In this document: positions 7,388 to 15,074 of the stretch, piece after piece
Numbering within the stretch: the stretch's first letter is position 1
How the letters are laid out: each line of letters begins with the position of its first letter
Source of the DNA: an uncultured Rhodospirillales bacterium
GTDB taxonomy: Bacteria; Pseudomonadota; Alphaproteobacteria; Acetobacterales; Acetobacteraceae
NCBI GenBank assembly: GCA_903845065.1
Contig: CAIMWH010000249.1
Span: 1 to 34,901, forward strand
Length of the DNA: 34,901 nucleotides
Direction of reading: 5' to 3'
Notes under the pieces: generated by a model
What the model was told of the DNA's origin: nothing
What the model saw: only the letters and a program-made list of their open reading frames with translations
Databases searched by the model: none
Position numbers and translations under genes: made by a program

Positions 7388-8662
7388 ATGACCCGGCCGG
7401 TTCCTCCCGATCGCGGGCTCGATGGGCTCAATTTCGCCTCGGCCACCATGGGTGCCGCGTATGGCAGCTTCATCCCGGTGTTTCTCACCGGGCAGGCCTG
7501 GACCCAGACGCGCATCGGGCTGGCGCTGACGATTGCCACGGTGGTCTCGGCGCTGTGCCAGGTGCCGGCCGGCATGTGGGTGGATGCGGCCGGGCCGAAG
7601 CGGCGGCGGGCGTTGTGGCTCGGCACCATCATCATCGGGCTGACGCCGCTGGTGCTGGTGGCCCTGCCGCGACCCTTGCCGGTGATGTTGGCGCTGGCGT
7701 TGCAATCGGCCGCCGGCACGCTGCTGTCACCGGCGATTGCCGCGGTCAGTCTGGCGGTGGCGGGCAACGCCGGACTAGGCGAACGCCTCGGCCGCAATGC
7801 GCGCTATGGCTCCATCGGCGCCGGGGCGGGGGCGGCGGTGATGGGCGTGAGTTCCACCTGGCTGTCCCACCAGGCGGTGTTCCTCATCGCGGCGGCGCTG
7901 CTGCCGGTGGCGCTGCTGGCCATCGCGCGGATCGGGCCGGACCGGTTCGAGTCGGCGCCGGCCGCGGTGGAGGAAGCGGCAGGCGGCTGGCGGGCGCCAT
8001 TCGCGTTGCTGATGGATCGGCGCATCCTGGTGTTCGCGGCCTGCCTGCTGCTGTTCCAGCTTTCGTCCATCGCGGTGCTGCAACTCGCCGCAGTCGAGGT
8101 GACGGCGCGCATGGGCGCCCGCTCCGGGCTGGTGATCGCCGCCTTCGTCATCGTGCCGCAGGCGATGGTGGCGCTGGCCGCCCCCTGGATCGGCATGATG
8201 GCGGAGCGGCATGGACGGCGCCGGCTGCTGATCCTCGGCTTCGCCACCACGCCGATCCGCGCGCTGGGCTTCATGCTGATCGGCAACCCGATCGCGCTGA
8301 TCGGCGTGCAGGTGCTGGAGGGCGCCGGGGGCGCCGCGTTCGGCGTGATGATGCCGCTGGTCGCGGCCGACCTGACGCGCGGCACCCGGCGCTACACCCT
8401 CTGCCTGGCGTTGCTCGGACTCGCCTCCACGGCGGGGGCCGCGCTGTCCACCGTGGTGGCGGGCTTCGCCGCCGACCGGTTGGGGCGCGCCGCCGCGTTC
8501 CTCGTGCTGGCCCTCGCCGGCGTCGCCGCCACCGCGCTCATTGCCCTGGCCCTGCCCGAGACGCGGGACCCGGCCCTTGCAATTTCCCCCGATGGGCAGG
8601 ACGCTGCACCCAACGGCCCGCCGGACGGCGATCAAGAGCGGGGCAACGGGAAGGACGGCTGA
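7388..8662 (+). CDS. MFS transporter
   Basis: Inner-membrane protein of 424 residues with a pattern of about twelve hydrophobic helices, typical of the major facilitator superfamily. The loop between helices 2 and 3 (GMWVDAAGPKRRRALW) matches the MFS signature G-x-x-x-D-x-x-G-R/K-R, and a second similar loop (GMMAERHGRRRLLI) follows in the C-terminal half. The start ATG at 7388 comes six bases after the PRC-barrel gene, and its stop touches the SDR start at 8663 with no gap. Import or export of the compound handled by the downstream SDR and acyl-CoA dehydrogenases is a reasonable inference. Direction and substrate are unknown. Confidence 0.9.
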   Translation: MTRPVPPDRGLDGLNFASATMGAAYGSFIPVFLTGQAWTQTRIGLALTIATVVSALCQVPAGMWVDAAGPKRRRALWLGTIIIGLTPLVLVALPRPLPVMLALALQSAAGTLLSPAIAAVSLAVAGNAGLGERLGRNARYGSIGAGAGAAVMGVSSTWLSHQAVFLIAAALLPVALLAIARIGPDRFESAPAAVEEAAGGWRAPFALLMDRRILVFAACLLLFQLSSIAVLQLAAVEVTARMGARSGLVIAAFVIVPQAMVALAAPWIGMMAERHGRRRLLILGFATTPIRALGFMLIGNPIALIGVQVLEGAGGAAFGVMMPLVAADLTRGTRRYTLCLALLGLASTAGAALSTVVAGFAADRLGRAAAFLVLALAGVAATALIALALPETRDPALAISPDGQDAAPNGPPDGDQERGNGKDG

Positions 8663-9511
8663 ATGAAACGACTGGAGGGCAAGGTCGCGATCGTGACCGG
8701 CGCGAGCCGCGGCATCGGGCAGGCGATCGCCGCATTGTTCGCGGCCAACGGCGCCAAGGTGGTGTGCGCCGCGCGCACCATGAATGACGGCGATCACATG
8801 CTGGAGGGCTCGCTCTCCCGCACGGTGGCCGATATCCGGGCCGCCGGCGGCGAGGCGACGGCGGTGGCGGTGGATATCTCCACCGAGGCCGAATGCCTCA
8901 AGCTAGTGGATGCGGCGCGCGCGGCCTACGGGGCGATCGATATCCTGGTGAACAACGCCGCACTCAACTACTACATCCCCACCAAGGACTACCCGACCGG
9001 CCGCTGGATGCGCGCCTTCGCGGTGAACGTGCACGGTCCGTTCATCCTCGCCAAGGCGGTGCTGCCCGATATGATCGCCAAGGGCCACGGCGCCATCGTC
9101 AACATCAGCTCGGGCTCGGCGATCGGGCCGGGGCGCGGGCCGTATGCCGACCAGACCGTGCGCGGCGGGGTGCTGTATGGCGCCACCAAGGCGGCGCTGG
9201 AGCGCTTCACCCAGGGGCTGGCGCAGGAGGTTTCGCAGTACGGCGGCATCACTGTGGCCGCCGTTTCGCCCTCCCAGGTGGTGCCCACACCGGGCACCGT
9301 GCATCACAAGCTGGTCAGCGGCATGGACGACCCCAAGGGCGAGCCGCCGCGCATGATGGCCGATGCCGCCCTGCTGCTGGCCTCCGAGCCCGCGGCCAAG
9401 GTGAATGGCCGGGTGACCTATAGCCAGAAAATCCTGATGGAATTCGGCTGGATCCAGTCCGGTCGCGGCCGCGGCGTCGAAGTGCCCGGCTCCGGTTATT
9501 CGAAAGTATAG
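8663..9511 (+). CDS. Short-chain dehydrogenase/reductase (SDR)
   Basis: NAD(P)-dependent oxidoreductase of 282 residues. The cofactor motif TGASRGIG is near residues 13-20, the structural NNAA motif follows, the catalytic Ser lies in ISSGSAIG, and the active-site pair is YGATK (Y-x-x-x-K). The end is extended relative to a minimal 250-residue SDR. The ATG directly follows the stop of the MFS gene, and the next gene starts after nine bases behind AGGAGG, so all belong to one transcript. A role as a hydroxyacyl-CoA or alcohol dehydrogenase alongside the acyl-CoA dehydrogenases is inferred from context only. Confidence 0.93.
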   Translation: MKRLEGKVAIVTGASRGIGQAIAALFAANGAKVVCAARTMNDGDHMLEGSLSRTVADIRAAGGEATAVAVDISTEAECLKLVDAARAAYGAIDILVNNAALNYYIPTKDYPTGRWMRAFAVNVHGPFILAKAVLPDMIAKGHGAIVNISSGSAIGPGRGPYADQTVRGGVLYGATKAALERFTQGLAQEVSQYGGITVAAVSPSQVVPTPGTVHHKLVSGMDDPKGEPPRMMADAALLLASEPAAKVNGRVTYSQKILMEFGWIQSGRGRGVEVPGSGYSKV

Positions 9512-9520
9512 GAGGACACG

Positions 9521-10711
9521 ATGTCATCGCTCGCCGCCTTCCGCGCGGAAACCCGCGACTGGCTTGAAGCCAATTGCCCACCCGTCATGCGCACCCCGGC
9601 CCCGGCCGACGAAACCGTCTGGGGCGGGCGCAACCCCACTTGGAAGCGCCCGGAACAGAAGCTGTGGATGGACCGCATGGCCAGCCGCGGCTGGACCCTG
9701 CCCACGTTCCCCAAGCAGTACGGCGGCGGCGGGCTGTCGCTCGAACAGGCCGAGGTGTTGAGCGAGGAAATGCGTGCGCTGGGCTGCCGCGCCCCGTTGC
9801 AGGGCATGGGCCAGACCATGCTCGCCCCGGTGCTGCTCGAATACGGCACCGAGGCGCAGAAGCAGGAGCACCTGCCCTCCATCATCCGTGGCGAAATCCG
9901 CTGGTGCCAGGGCTATTCCGAACCGGGCGCCGGTTCGGATCTCGCCGGCCTGCAATCCCGCGCGGTGCTGCAGGGCGACCACTTCCTGGTCAACGGCCAC
10001 AAGATATGGACCTCCAACGCCCATTACGCCGACAAGATCTTCTGCCTGGTGCGCACCGATCCCACCGCCAAGAAGCACGAGGGCATCAGCTTCCTGCTGA
10101 TCGACATGGCGCAGCCCGGCGTGCGGGCGCGGCCGATCCGGCTGATCAGCGGCGTCTCGGTGTTCTGCGAAACCTTCATCGAGAACGTGCAGGTGCCCAA
10201 GGAAAACCTGCTGGGCGAACTCAACAAGGGCTGGACCATTGCCAAGCGCCTGCTCGAACACGAGCGCAAGTCGATCGGCGGCATCGGCGAGCGCGGCGGC
10301 GGCCTCGGCGTCACCCCGCCGTGGGAACTCGCCAAGAAGCATGTCGGCGAGGTGAATGGCCGGATCGCCGACGCCGGGCTGCGCCAGGATATCGCGACCT
10401 ACGCGATGGATGCGGCGGCCTTCCAACTCACCCGCAAGCGCGCCAGTGATGAGGCGGAGGCTGGGCGCCCGCCGGGCCCGATGTCGGCGATGTTCAAGTA
10501 CTACGGCACCGAACTCAACAAGCGCCGCTACGAAATGGTGCTGGCCGCCGAGGGCGTGCAGGGCGTCGGCTGGGAGGGCGATGATTTCAGCGCCGACGAA
10601 CTGCGCTGGACCCGCGAATGGCTGCGCAGCAAGGCCAACACCATCGAGGGCGGCACCAGCGAGGTGCAGCTCAACATCATTGCCAAGCGCGTGCTTGGCC
10701 TGCCGGACTGA
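9521..10711 (+). CDS. Acyl-CoA dehydrogenase, subunit with the GGTSE C-terminal motif
   Basis: FAD-dependent acyl-CoA dehydrogenase of 396 residues. It carries the flavin-binding segment CQGYSEPGAGSDLAGLQ and, near the C-terminus, EGGTSEVQLNIIAKRVLGLP, which corresponds to the family's adenine/flavin-contacting end. The middle region lacks the usual R-x-x-FG...Q-x-x-x-H motif. That motif is present in the next gene, ten bases downstream. This split of conserved features resembles the heteromeric alpha2beta2 acyl-CoA dehydrogenases known from sterol side-chain degradation (ChsE-type). The start is supported by AGGAGG just upstream. Function in beta-oxidation of a bulky or branched acyl-CoA is inferred. 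Confidence 0.93.
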   Translation: MSSLAAFRAETRDWLEANCPPVMRTPAPADETVWGGRNPTWKRPEQKLWMDRMASRGWTLPTFPKQYGGGGLSLEQAEVLSEEMRALGCRAPLQGMGQTMLAPVLLEYGTEAQKQEHLPSIIRGEIRWCQGYSEPGAGSDLAGLQSRAVLQGDHFLVNGHKIWTSNAHYADKIFCLVRTDPTAKKHEGISFLLIDMAQPGVRARPIRLISGVSVFCETFIENVQVPKENLLGELNKGWTIAKRLLEHERKSIGGIGERGGGLGVTPPWELAKKHVGEVNGRIADAGLRQDIATYAMDAAAFQLTRKRASDEAEAGRPPGPMSAMFKYYGTELNKRRYEMVLAAEGVQGVGWEGDDFSADELRWTREWLRSKANTIEGGTSEVQLNIIAKRVLGLPD

Positions 10712-10721
10712 GGAGCACGTC

Positions 10722-11843
10722 ATGGCCCTTGTTCTCTCCGAAGACGCCCAACTCGTCCGCGACCAGGCGATGGACTTCTTCCGCGAAAAATCCCCCATCC
10801 TGGCCCTGCGCAAGCTGCGCGACAGTGCCGACCCCACCGGCTTCTCGCGTGACCTGTGGCGCGAAATGGCCGATCTCGGCTGGACCGGGTTCCTGGTTTC
10901 CGAAGATGCCGGCGGCTCCGGCTTCGGCATGGTCGGCCTCGGCCAGGTGCTGGAGGCGGCCGGGCGCACCCTTGCCGCGAGCCCGCTGATCTCCACCGCG
11001 CTGATCGGCGCCAGCGCGCTCGATATCGCGGGCACCGCCGCCCAGAAATCGGCGCACCTCACCAGCCTGCTCGCCGGTGACACCATCACCGCGCTGGCGG
11101 CCGAGGAGGGCCCGCACCACAACCCCGGCGCGGTGGCCACCACGGCGCGGGCGGCGGGCGGCGGCTGGATGATCGACGGCCGCAAGACCTTCGTGCTCGA
11201 TGGCCACGTCGCCAACCTCTTGATTGTCTCCGCGACGACCCAGGCCGGGGTGTCGCTGTTCCTGGTGCCGGCCACCGCGCCCGGGGTAACGGTGCAGCGC
11301 CGCATCATGGCCGATAGCCGCAATGCCGCGCTGGTCACGCTCGCCGGCGTGCAGGTGGGCGCCGGCGCGCTTCTCGGCACCGATGGCGGTGGGGCGGTGT
11401 TGCTCGAACGCATCCTGGACCGCGCCCGCGTCGGGCTCGCCGCCGAGATGCTTGGCAGCGCCTGCGAGGCGTTCGATCGCACCGTGCAGTACCTCAAGGA
11501 CCGCAAGCAGTTCGGCGTGGCGATCGGCTCGTTCCAGGCCCTGAAGCACCGCGCCGCCGTGCTGTTCGCCGAAATCGAGACGACCCGCTCCGCGGTGCTC
11601 GCCGCGCTGACCGCTCTCGACGAGGGTTCGGCGGACGCAGCCTCGCTCGCCAGCCTCGCCAAGGCAAAGGCCAACACCACCCTCAACCTCGCCAGTTCCG
11701 AGGGCATCCAGATGCACGGCGGCATCGGCATGACCGACGAGCACGAGATCGGCTTCTTCATGAAGCGCTCGCGCGTGGCCGAAATTACCTTCGGCTCCAC
11801 CGGCTTCCACCGCGACCGCTACGCGGCACTGAACGGCTACTAA
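10722..11843 (+). CDS. Acyl-CoA dehydrogenase, partner subunit with the R-x-x-FG motif
   Basis: Acyl-CoA dehydrogenase-family protein of 373 residues. It contains the C-terminal-domain motif RKQFGVAIGSFQALKHRAA, which binds the FAD pyrophosphate across a dimer interface, and QMHGGIGMTDEH, the usual end-domain signature. The last segment reads EITFGSTGFHRD and lacks the EGTSE-type motif found in the preceding gene. The two genes complement each other's missing features and probably form one heteromeric enzyme. The ATG follows AGGAGCACGTC. Transcription probably ends at the inverted repeat 20 bases beyond the stop. Confidence 0.92.
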   Translation: MALVLSEDAQLVRDQAMDFFREKSPILALRKLRDSADPTGFSRDLWREMADLGWTGFLVSEDAGGSGFGMVGLGQVLEAAGRTLAASPLISTALIGASALDIAGTAAQKSAHLTSLLAGDTITALAAEEGPHHNPGAVATTARAAGGGWMIDGRKTFVLDGHVANLLIVSATTQAGVSLFLVPATAPGVTVQRRIMADSRNAALVTLAGVQVGAGALLGTDGGGAVLLERILDRARVGLAAEMLGSACEAFDRTVQYLKDRKQFGVAIGSFQALKHRAAVLFAEIETTRSAVLAALTALDEGSADAASLASLAKAKANTTLNLASSEGIQMHGGIGMTDEHEIGFFMKRSRVAEITFGSTGFHRDRYAALNGY

Positions 11844-11862
11844 CAGCGCAAGCAAGCGTTTC

Positions 11863-11924
11863 ACAAAGAGACAGCGAGACAGCGAGAAGGATGATTTCTT
11901 CTCGCCGTCTCGCTGTCTCTTTGT
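11863..11924. terminator. Strong bidirectional hairpin, dispersed inverted repeat
   Basis: The left arm 11863-11889 begins ACAAAGAGACAGCGAGAC and the right arm 11898-11924 is its reverse complement with a single mismatch, a 27-bp stem around an 8-base loop. Each arm contains tandem GAGAC(A/G)GC units. It lies between two convergent genes (stops at 11843 and 11938), the expected place for a two-way terminator. A related arm occurs at window bases 1-24 after another gene. Confidence 0.8.
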
Positions 11925-11937
11925 AGATGCTGCCGTT

Positions 11938-12909
11938 CTACCCCCGCAATTCCGGGATCACCCACGACGGCACCTCGCCGCGCTCGACACGCTGGACGTT
12001 GTCAAACGCGTTGCGGAAGCGCTTGAAGCGGTTTTCCCACGTCGGCCCCGCCAGATGCGCGGTCAGGATGACGTTCTCCAGCCCGAACAGCGGGTTGTTG
12101 GGCTGCGGCGGCTCCTGCTCGAACACATCGAGCCCCGCCGCGGCGATCACCCCGTCATTCAGCGCCGTATGCAGCGCCACCTCGTCCACCACCGGGCCGC
12201 GGCAGGTGTTGATCAGGATGGCGGTGTCCTTCATCGCGGCAAGCTGGGTGGCGCCGATCATGTGCCGCGTGGTGGGCAGCAGCGGCACGTGCAGGCTCAC
12301 CACATCGGCCTCGCGCAGCACCTCGTCCATCAGGCGGAAGCGGGCACCGATGGCATCCTCGGCGTCCTCGTTGAGGCGGGCGATGTCGTAGTAGATCACG
12401 TTCATGCCGAATGCCTTGCCCAGGCGGGCCACCTTCTTGCCGATGGTGCCGAGGCCGATGATGCCCAGCGTGCGGCCGTGCAACTCGTAGAGATGCTTGT
12501 CCTGCCAGTCATTGCCGCGCCAGCGCCCGGCCGAGACATTCTCGTGCTGCCACACCAGGCGCCGCGACACCGCCAGCATCAGCAGCAGCGCGTGCTCGGC
12601 CACTGCCACCGAATTGGCGCCGCCGTTGTTGGAAATCGGCACCCCGGCCCGGCGCGCCGCCTCGATATCGCAGCGGTCGTACCCGGCGGACAACAACTGC
12701 ACCAGCTTCAGCTTGGGCGCCGAGCGATAGAACGCATCGTCCATCGACGGGTCCCCGAAGCCGACGAGGTATTTCATGTCGTGCATCGCGCTGCGGAATT
12801 CCGGCGTGTTGGGCCGCGCGATCACCAGTTCGAACCCGGCCGGCGCCATCGAGGTTGATATCTCCACGTCGGACTGGCCGAGCGGAACGACGACGATCTT
12901 GGAGGTCAT
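11938..12909 (-). CDS. D-2-hydroxyacid dehydrogenase
   Basis: NAD-dependent dehydrogenase of 323 residues that interconverts 2-oxo acids and D-2-hydroxy acids in the cytoplasm. The nucleotide-binding motif is GLGTIG at residues 152-157. The catalytic triad is visible as Arg237 (INTCRGPVVDE), Glu266 (DVFEQEPP) and His285 (LTAHLAG). Length is typical. It lies 15 bases after the crotonase gene on the same strand and is probably co-transcribed with it. Family members range from glyoxylate/hydroxypyruvate reductases to phosphoglycerate dehydrogenase-like enzymes, and the substrate here is unknown. Confidence 0.93.
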   Translation of the reverse strand: MTSKIVVVPLGQSDVEISTSMAPAGFELVIARPNTPEFRSAMHDMKYLVGFGDPSMDDAFYRSAPKLKLVQLLSAGYDRCDIEAARRAGVPISNNGGANSVAVAEHALLLMLAVSRRLVWQHENVSAGRWRGNDWQDKHLYELHGRTLGIIGLGTIGKKVARLGKAFGMNVIYYDIARLNEDAEDAIGARFRLMDEVLREADVVSLHVPLLPTTRHMIGATQLAAMKDTAILINTCRGPVVDEVALHTALNDGVIAAAGLDVFEQEPPQPNNPLFGLENVILTAHLAGPTWENRFKRFRNAFDNVQRVERGEVPSWVIPELRG

Positions 12910-12924
12910 GTGTGTTTCCCTGCT

Positions 12925-13728
12925 TCAGCGGCCCTTGAACACCGGTCGCCGTTTTTCCATGAAAGCCGTGCGGCCCTCGACGTAATCCTCGCTGTCGAAG
13001 CAGGCCTGCACCAAGCGGTCGCACAACGCGAGATCGGCCGCCGGTGAGGTCTTCGCCAGTTCATCGACCGTGCGCTTGACCGCCAGCATGGTCAACGGGG
13101 CGTTCTCGGCGATGGTGAGGCAGTAGGAGCGCACGTAGGTTTCAAGCTCGGCCTCAGGCACCACGCGGTTGACCAGGCCCATGGCGAGCGCCTCGGCGGC
13201 GCTGAAATGCCGCGCGGTGAAGAAGATTTCCTTCACGTGGGAGGGCCCCACCAAGTCCATCAGCCGCTTCACCCCCTTGGGCCCGTAGCCGAGGCCAAGG
13301 CGCGTCGCCGGCACGCCGAACTTGGCGCCATCGGCCGAAATCCGCAGGTCGCAGTCGAGCGCAATACCCACGCCGCCACCGATGCAGAAGCCACGGATCA
13401 TCGCGATGGTGGGTTTCGGCGAAGTGATGATCCGCCGCGCCGCCTCGTCGGACGCCGCCTCGTAGGTGGCCACCTGCTCGGGGGTTGAGCGCTTCTGGGC
13501 GAACTCGCTGATATCGGCGCCGGCCACGAATGTGGCATCGCCGGCGCCGCGCAGCACGATCACCCGCACGGCCGGATCAGCCGCGAAGGCGTCCATGATG
13601 GCGGGAATGGCCTCCCACATCTCGGCCTTCACCGCGTTGCGCCGCTCCGGGTTGTTGAAGATCATCCAGCCGATGGCGCCCTCGATGCGGCCGATCATGT
13701 GGGGGGTGGGCAAAGCGATGTCGGTCAT
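12925..13728 (-). CDS. Crotonase (enoyl-CoA hydratase/isomerase) family protein with atypical active site
   Basis: Crotonase-fold protein of 267 residues. The acyl-CoA and oxyanion-hole elements are present: VAGADISEF at residues 68-76 and FCIGGGVGIALDCDL at 114-127. The two glutamates of classical enoyl-CoA hydratase are absent. The first is replaced by Gly121 (GGGVG instead of GGGCE) and the second by Ala141 (FGVPATRLGLG instead of the usual PE). It is therefore unlikely to be a simple hydratase; isomerase, thioesterase, C-C hydrolase or decarboxylase chemistry all occur in the superfamily. The start ATG at 13726-13728 is divergent from an acyl-CoA dehydrogenase gene. Confidence 0.9.
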   Translation of the reverse strand: MTDIALPTPHMIGRIEGAIGWMIFNNPERRNAVKAEMWEAIPAIMDAFAADPAVRVIVLRGAGDATFVAGADISEFAQKRSTPEQVATYEAASDEAARRIITSPKPTIAMIRGFCIGGGVGIALDCDLRISADGAKFGVPATRLGLGYGPKGVKRLMDLVGPSHVKEIFFTARHFSAAEALAMGLVNRVVPEAELETYVRSYCLTIAENAPLTMLAVKRTVDELAKTSPAADLALCDRLVQACFDSEDYVEGRTAFMEKRRPVFKGR

Positions 13729-13871
13729 GGTCGTCTCCCTGTGATTTGGCCGCGAGTATAGGGCGGGTCCGGGTGGGTGGGGCAATGGCGGGGTGGTTAC
13801 GGGTGGGTTCCTTCCCCGCGCCCCCAAAGCCTGCGAATATGGGCCATTAGGCCACGCCACGGGAGGCGACA

Positions 13872-15074
13872 TTGAACTTCGAACATTCCGACAAGGTCCG
13901 CGCATTGCAGGACCGCCTGCGCGCCTTCATGGACGAGCACGTCTACCCCAACGAGGCCGCCTTCGACGCGGCCCTCAATGCCGGGCCAACGCGCTGGGAG
14001 CACCCGGACGTGCTGGAAAATCTCAAGGAAAAGGCCCGTGCGGCCGGGCTGTGGAACCTGTTCATGCCCAAGCATGAACATCCGGACGGGCTGACCAACC
14101 TCGAATACGCCCCGTTGTGCGAAATCATGGGCCGCTCGCATATCGCGCCCGAGGTCTTCAACTGCTCGGCGCCCGATACCGGCAACATGGAAACCATCCT
14201 GCGCTACGGCACCGCGGCCCAGAAGGCCGAGTGGCTCACCCCGCTGCTCGAAGGCCGCATCCGCTCGGGTTTCGCCATGACCGAGCCCGCGGTGGCCTCG
14301 TCGGACGCCACCAACATCGAGGCCCGCATCGTGCGCGACGGGGACCACTACGTGATCAACGCGCGCAAGTGGTGGACCTCGGGCGCCCCCGATCCGCGCT
14401 GCAAGATTTTCATCCTGATGGGCAAGACCGATCCCTCGGCGCCGCGCCACCAGCAGCAGTCGATGATCCTGGTGCCGCGCGACACCCCGGGCGTGCGGGT
14501 GCTGCGCAACCTCAGCGTGTTCGGCTACGATGACGCGCCGCACGGCCATGGCGAGGTGGCGTTTGACGATGTGCGGGTGCCGGCCAGCAATATCCTGCTC
14601 GGCGAGGGGCGCGGCTTCGAAATCGCCCAGGGGCGCCTTGGGCCGGGACGCATCCATCACTGCATGCGCCAGATCGGCGTGGCCGAACGCGCGCTGGAAA
14701 CCATGTGCGCCCGGGTGAAGTCCCGCGTGGCGTTCGGCAAGCCGCTGGCCGAGCAGGGCGTGGTGATGGAATGGATCGCCGATAGCCGCATCGAGATCGA
14801 GCAGTCCCGCCTGCTGGTGCTGCGCGCCGCCGACAAGATGGACCGCGTGGGCAACAAGGAAGCCCGCTCAGAGATCGCCATGATCAAGGTGGCGGTGCCG
14901 AAAATGGTGCTCGCCGTGCTCGATCGCGCCATCCAGGCCCATGGCGGCGGCGGCGTGTCGCAGGAGTTCCACCTCGCCTATGCGTGGGCGACGGGGCGGA
15001 CGATGCGGCTGGTCGATGGGCCCGATGAAGTCCATCGGGCCGCCATCGCCAAGCAGGAGCTACGCCGCGGCTGA
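13872..15074 (+). CDS. Acyl-CoA dehydrogenase, ACAD10/11-like group
   Basis: FAD-dependent acyl-CoA dehydrogenase of 400 residues. It shows the flavin-binding [16 protein letters not shown] segment, [24 protein letters not shown] and [20 protein letters not shown], then [26 protein letters not shown]. These resemble the acyl-CoA dehydrogenase domain of ACAD10/11 proteins, which act on unusual or hydroxylated acyl-CoAs. The start is a TTG at 13872 behind GGGAGG at 13861-13866; no in-frame ATG gives the full N-terminus. It is divergent from the crotonase gene and its 3' end overlaps the convergent Hint gene by 15 bases. Family is secure, substrate unknown. Confidence 0.93.
   Translation: MNFEHSDKVRALQDRLRAFMDEHVYPNEAAFDAALNAGPTRWEHPDVLENLKEKARAAGLWNLFMPKHEHPDGLTNLEYAPLCEIMGRSHIAPEVFNCSAPDTGNMETILRYGTAAQKAEWLTPLLEGRIRSGFAMTEPAVASSDATNIEARIVRDGDHYVINARKWWTSGAPDPRCKIFILMGKTDPSAPRHQQQSMILVPRDTPGVRVLRNLSVFGYDDAPHGHGEVAFDDVRVPASNILLGEGRGFEIAQGRLGPGRIHHCMRQIGVAERALETMCARVKSRVAFGKPLAEQGVVMEWIADSRIEIEQSRLLVLRAADKMDRVGNKEARSEIAMIKVAVPKMVLAVLDRAIQAHGGGGVSQEFHLAYAWATGRTMRLVDGPDEVHRAAIAKQELRRG

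Noticed and set aside
9524-11800. Long minus-strand open frame (758 codons) opposite two acyl-CoA dehydrogenase genes
   Set aside because: The plus strand encodes two well-conserved enzymes here. The opposite translation has low complexity, rich in Ala, Arg and Ser, and no family motif. It is a GC-rich antisense shadow.
11863-11924. CRISPR-like or transposon end
   Set aside because: Only one palindrome with no spacers, no transposase and no target-site duplication; it fits a terminator between convergent genes.
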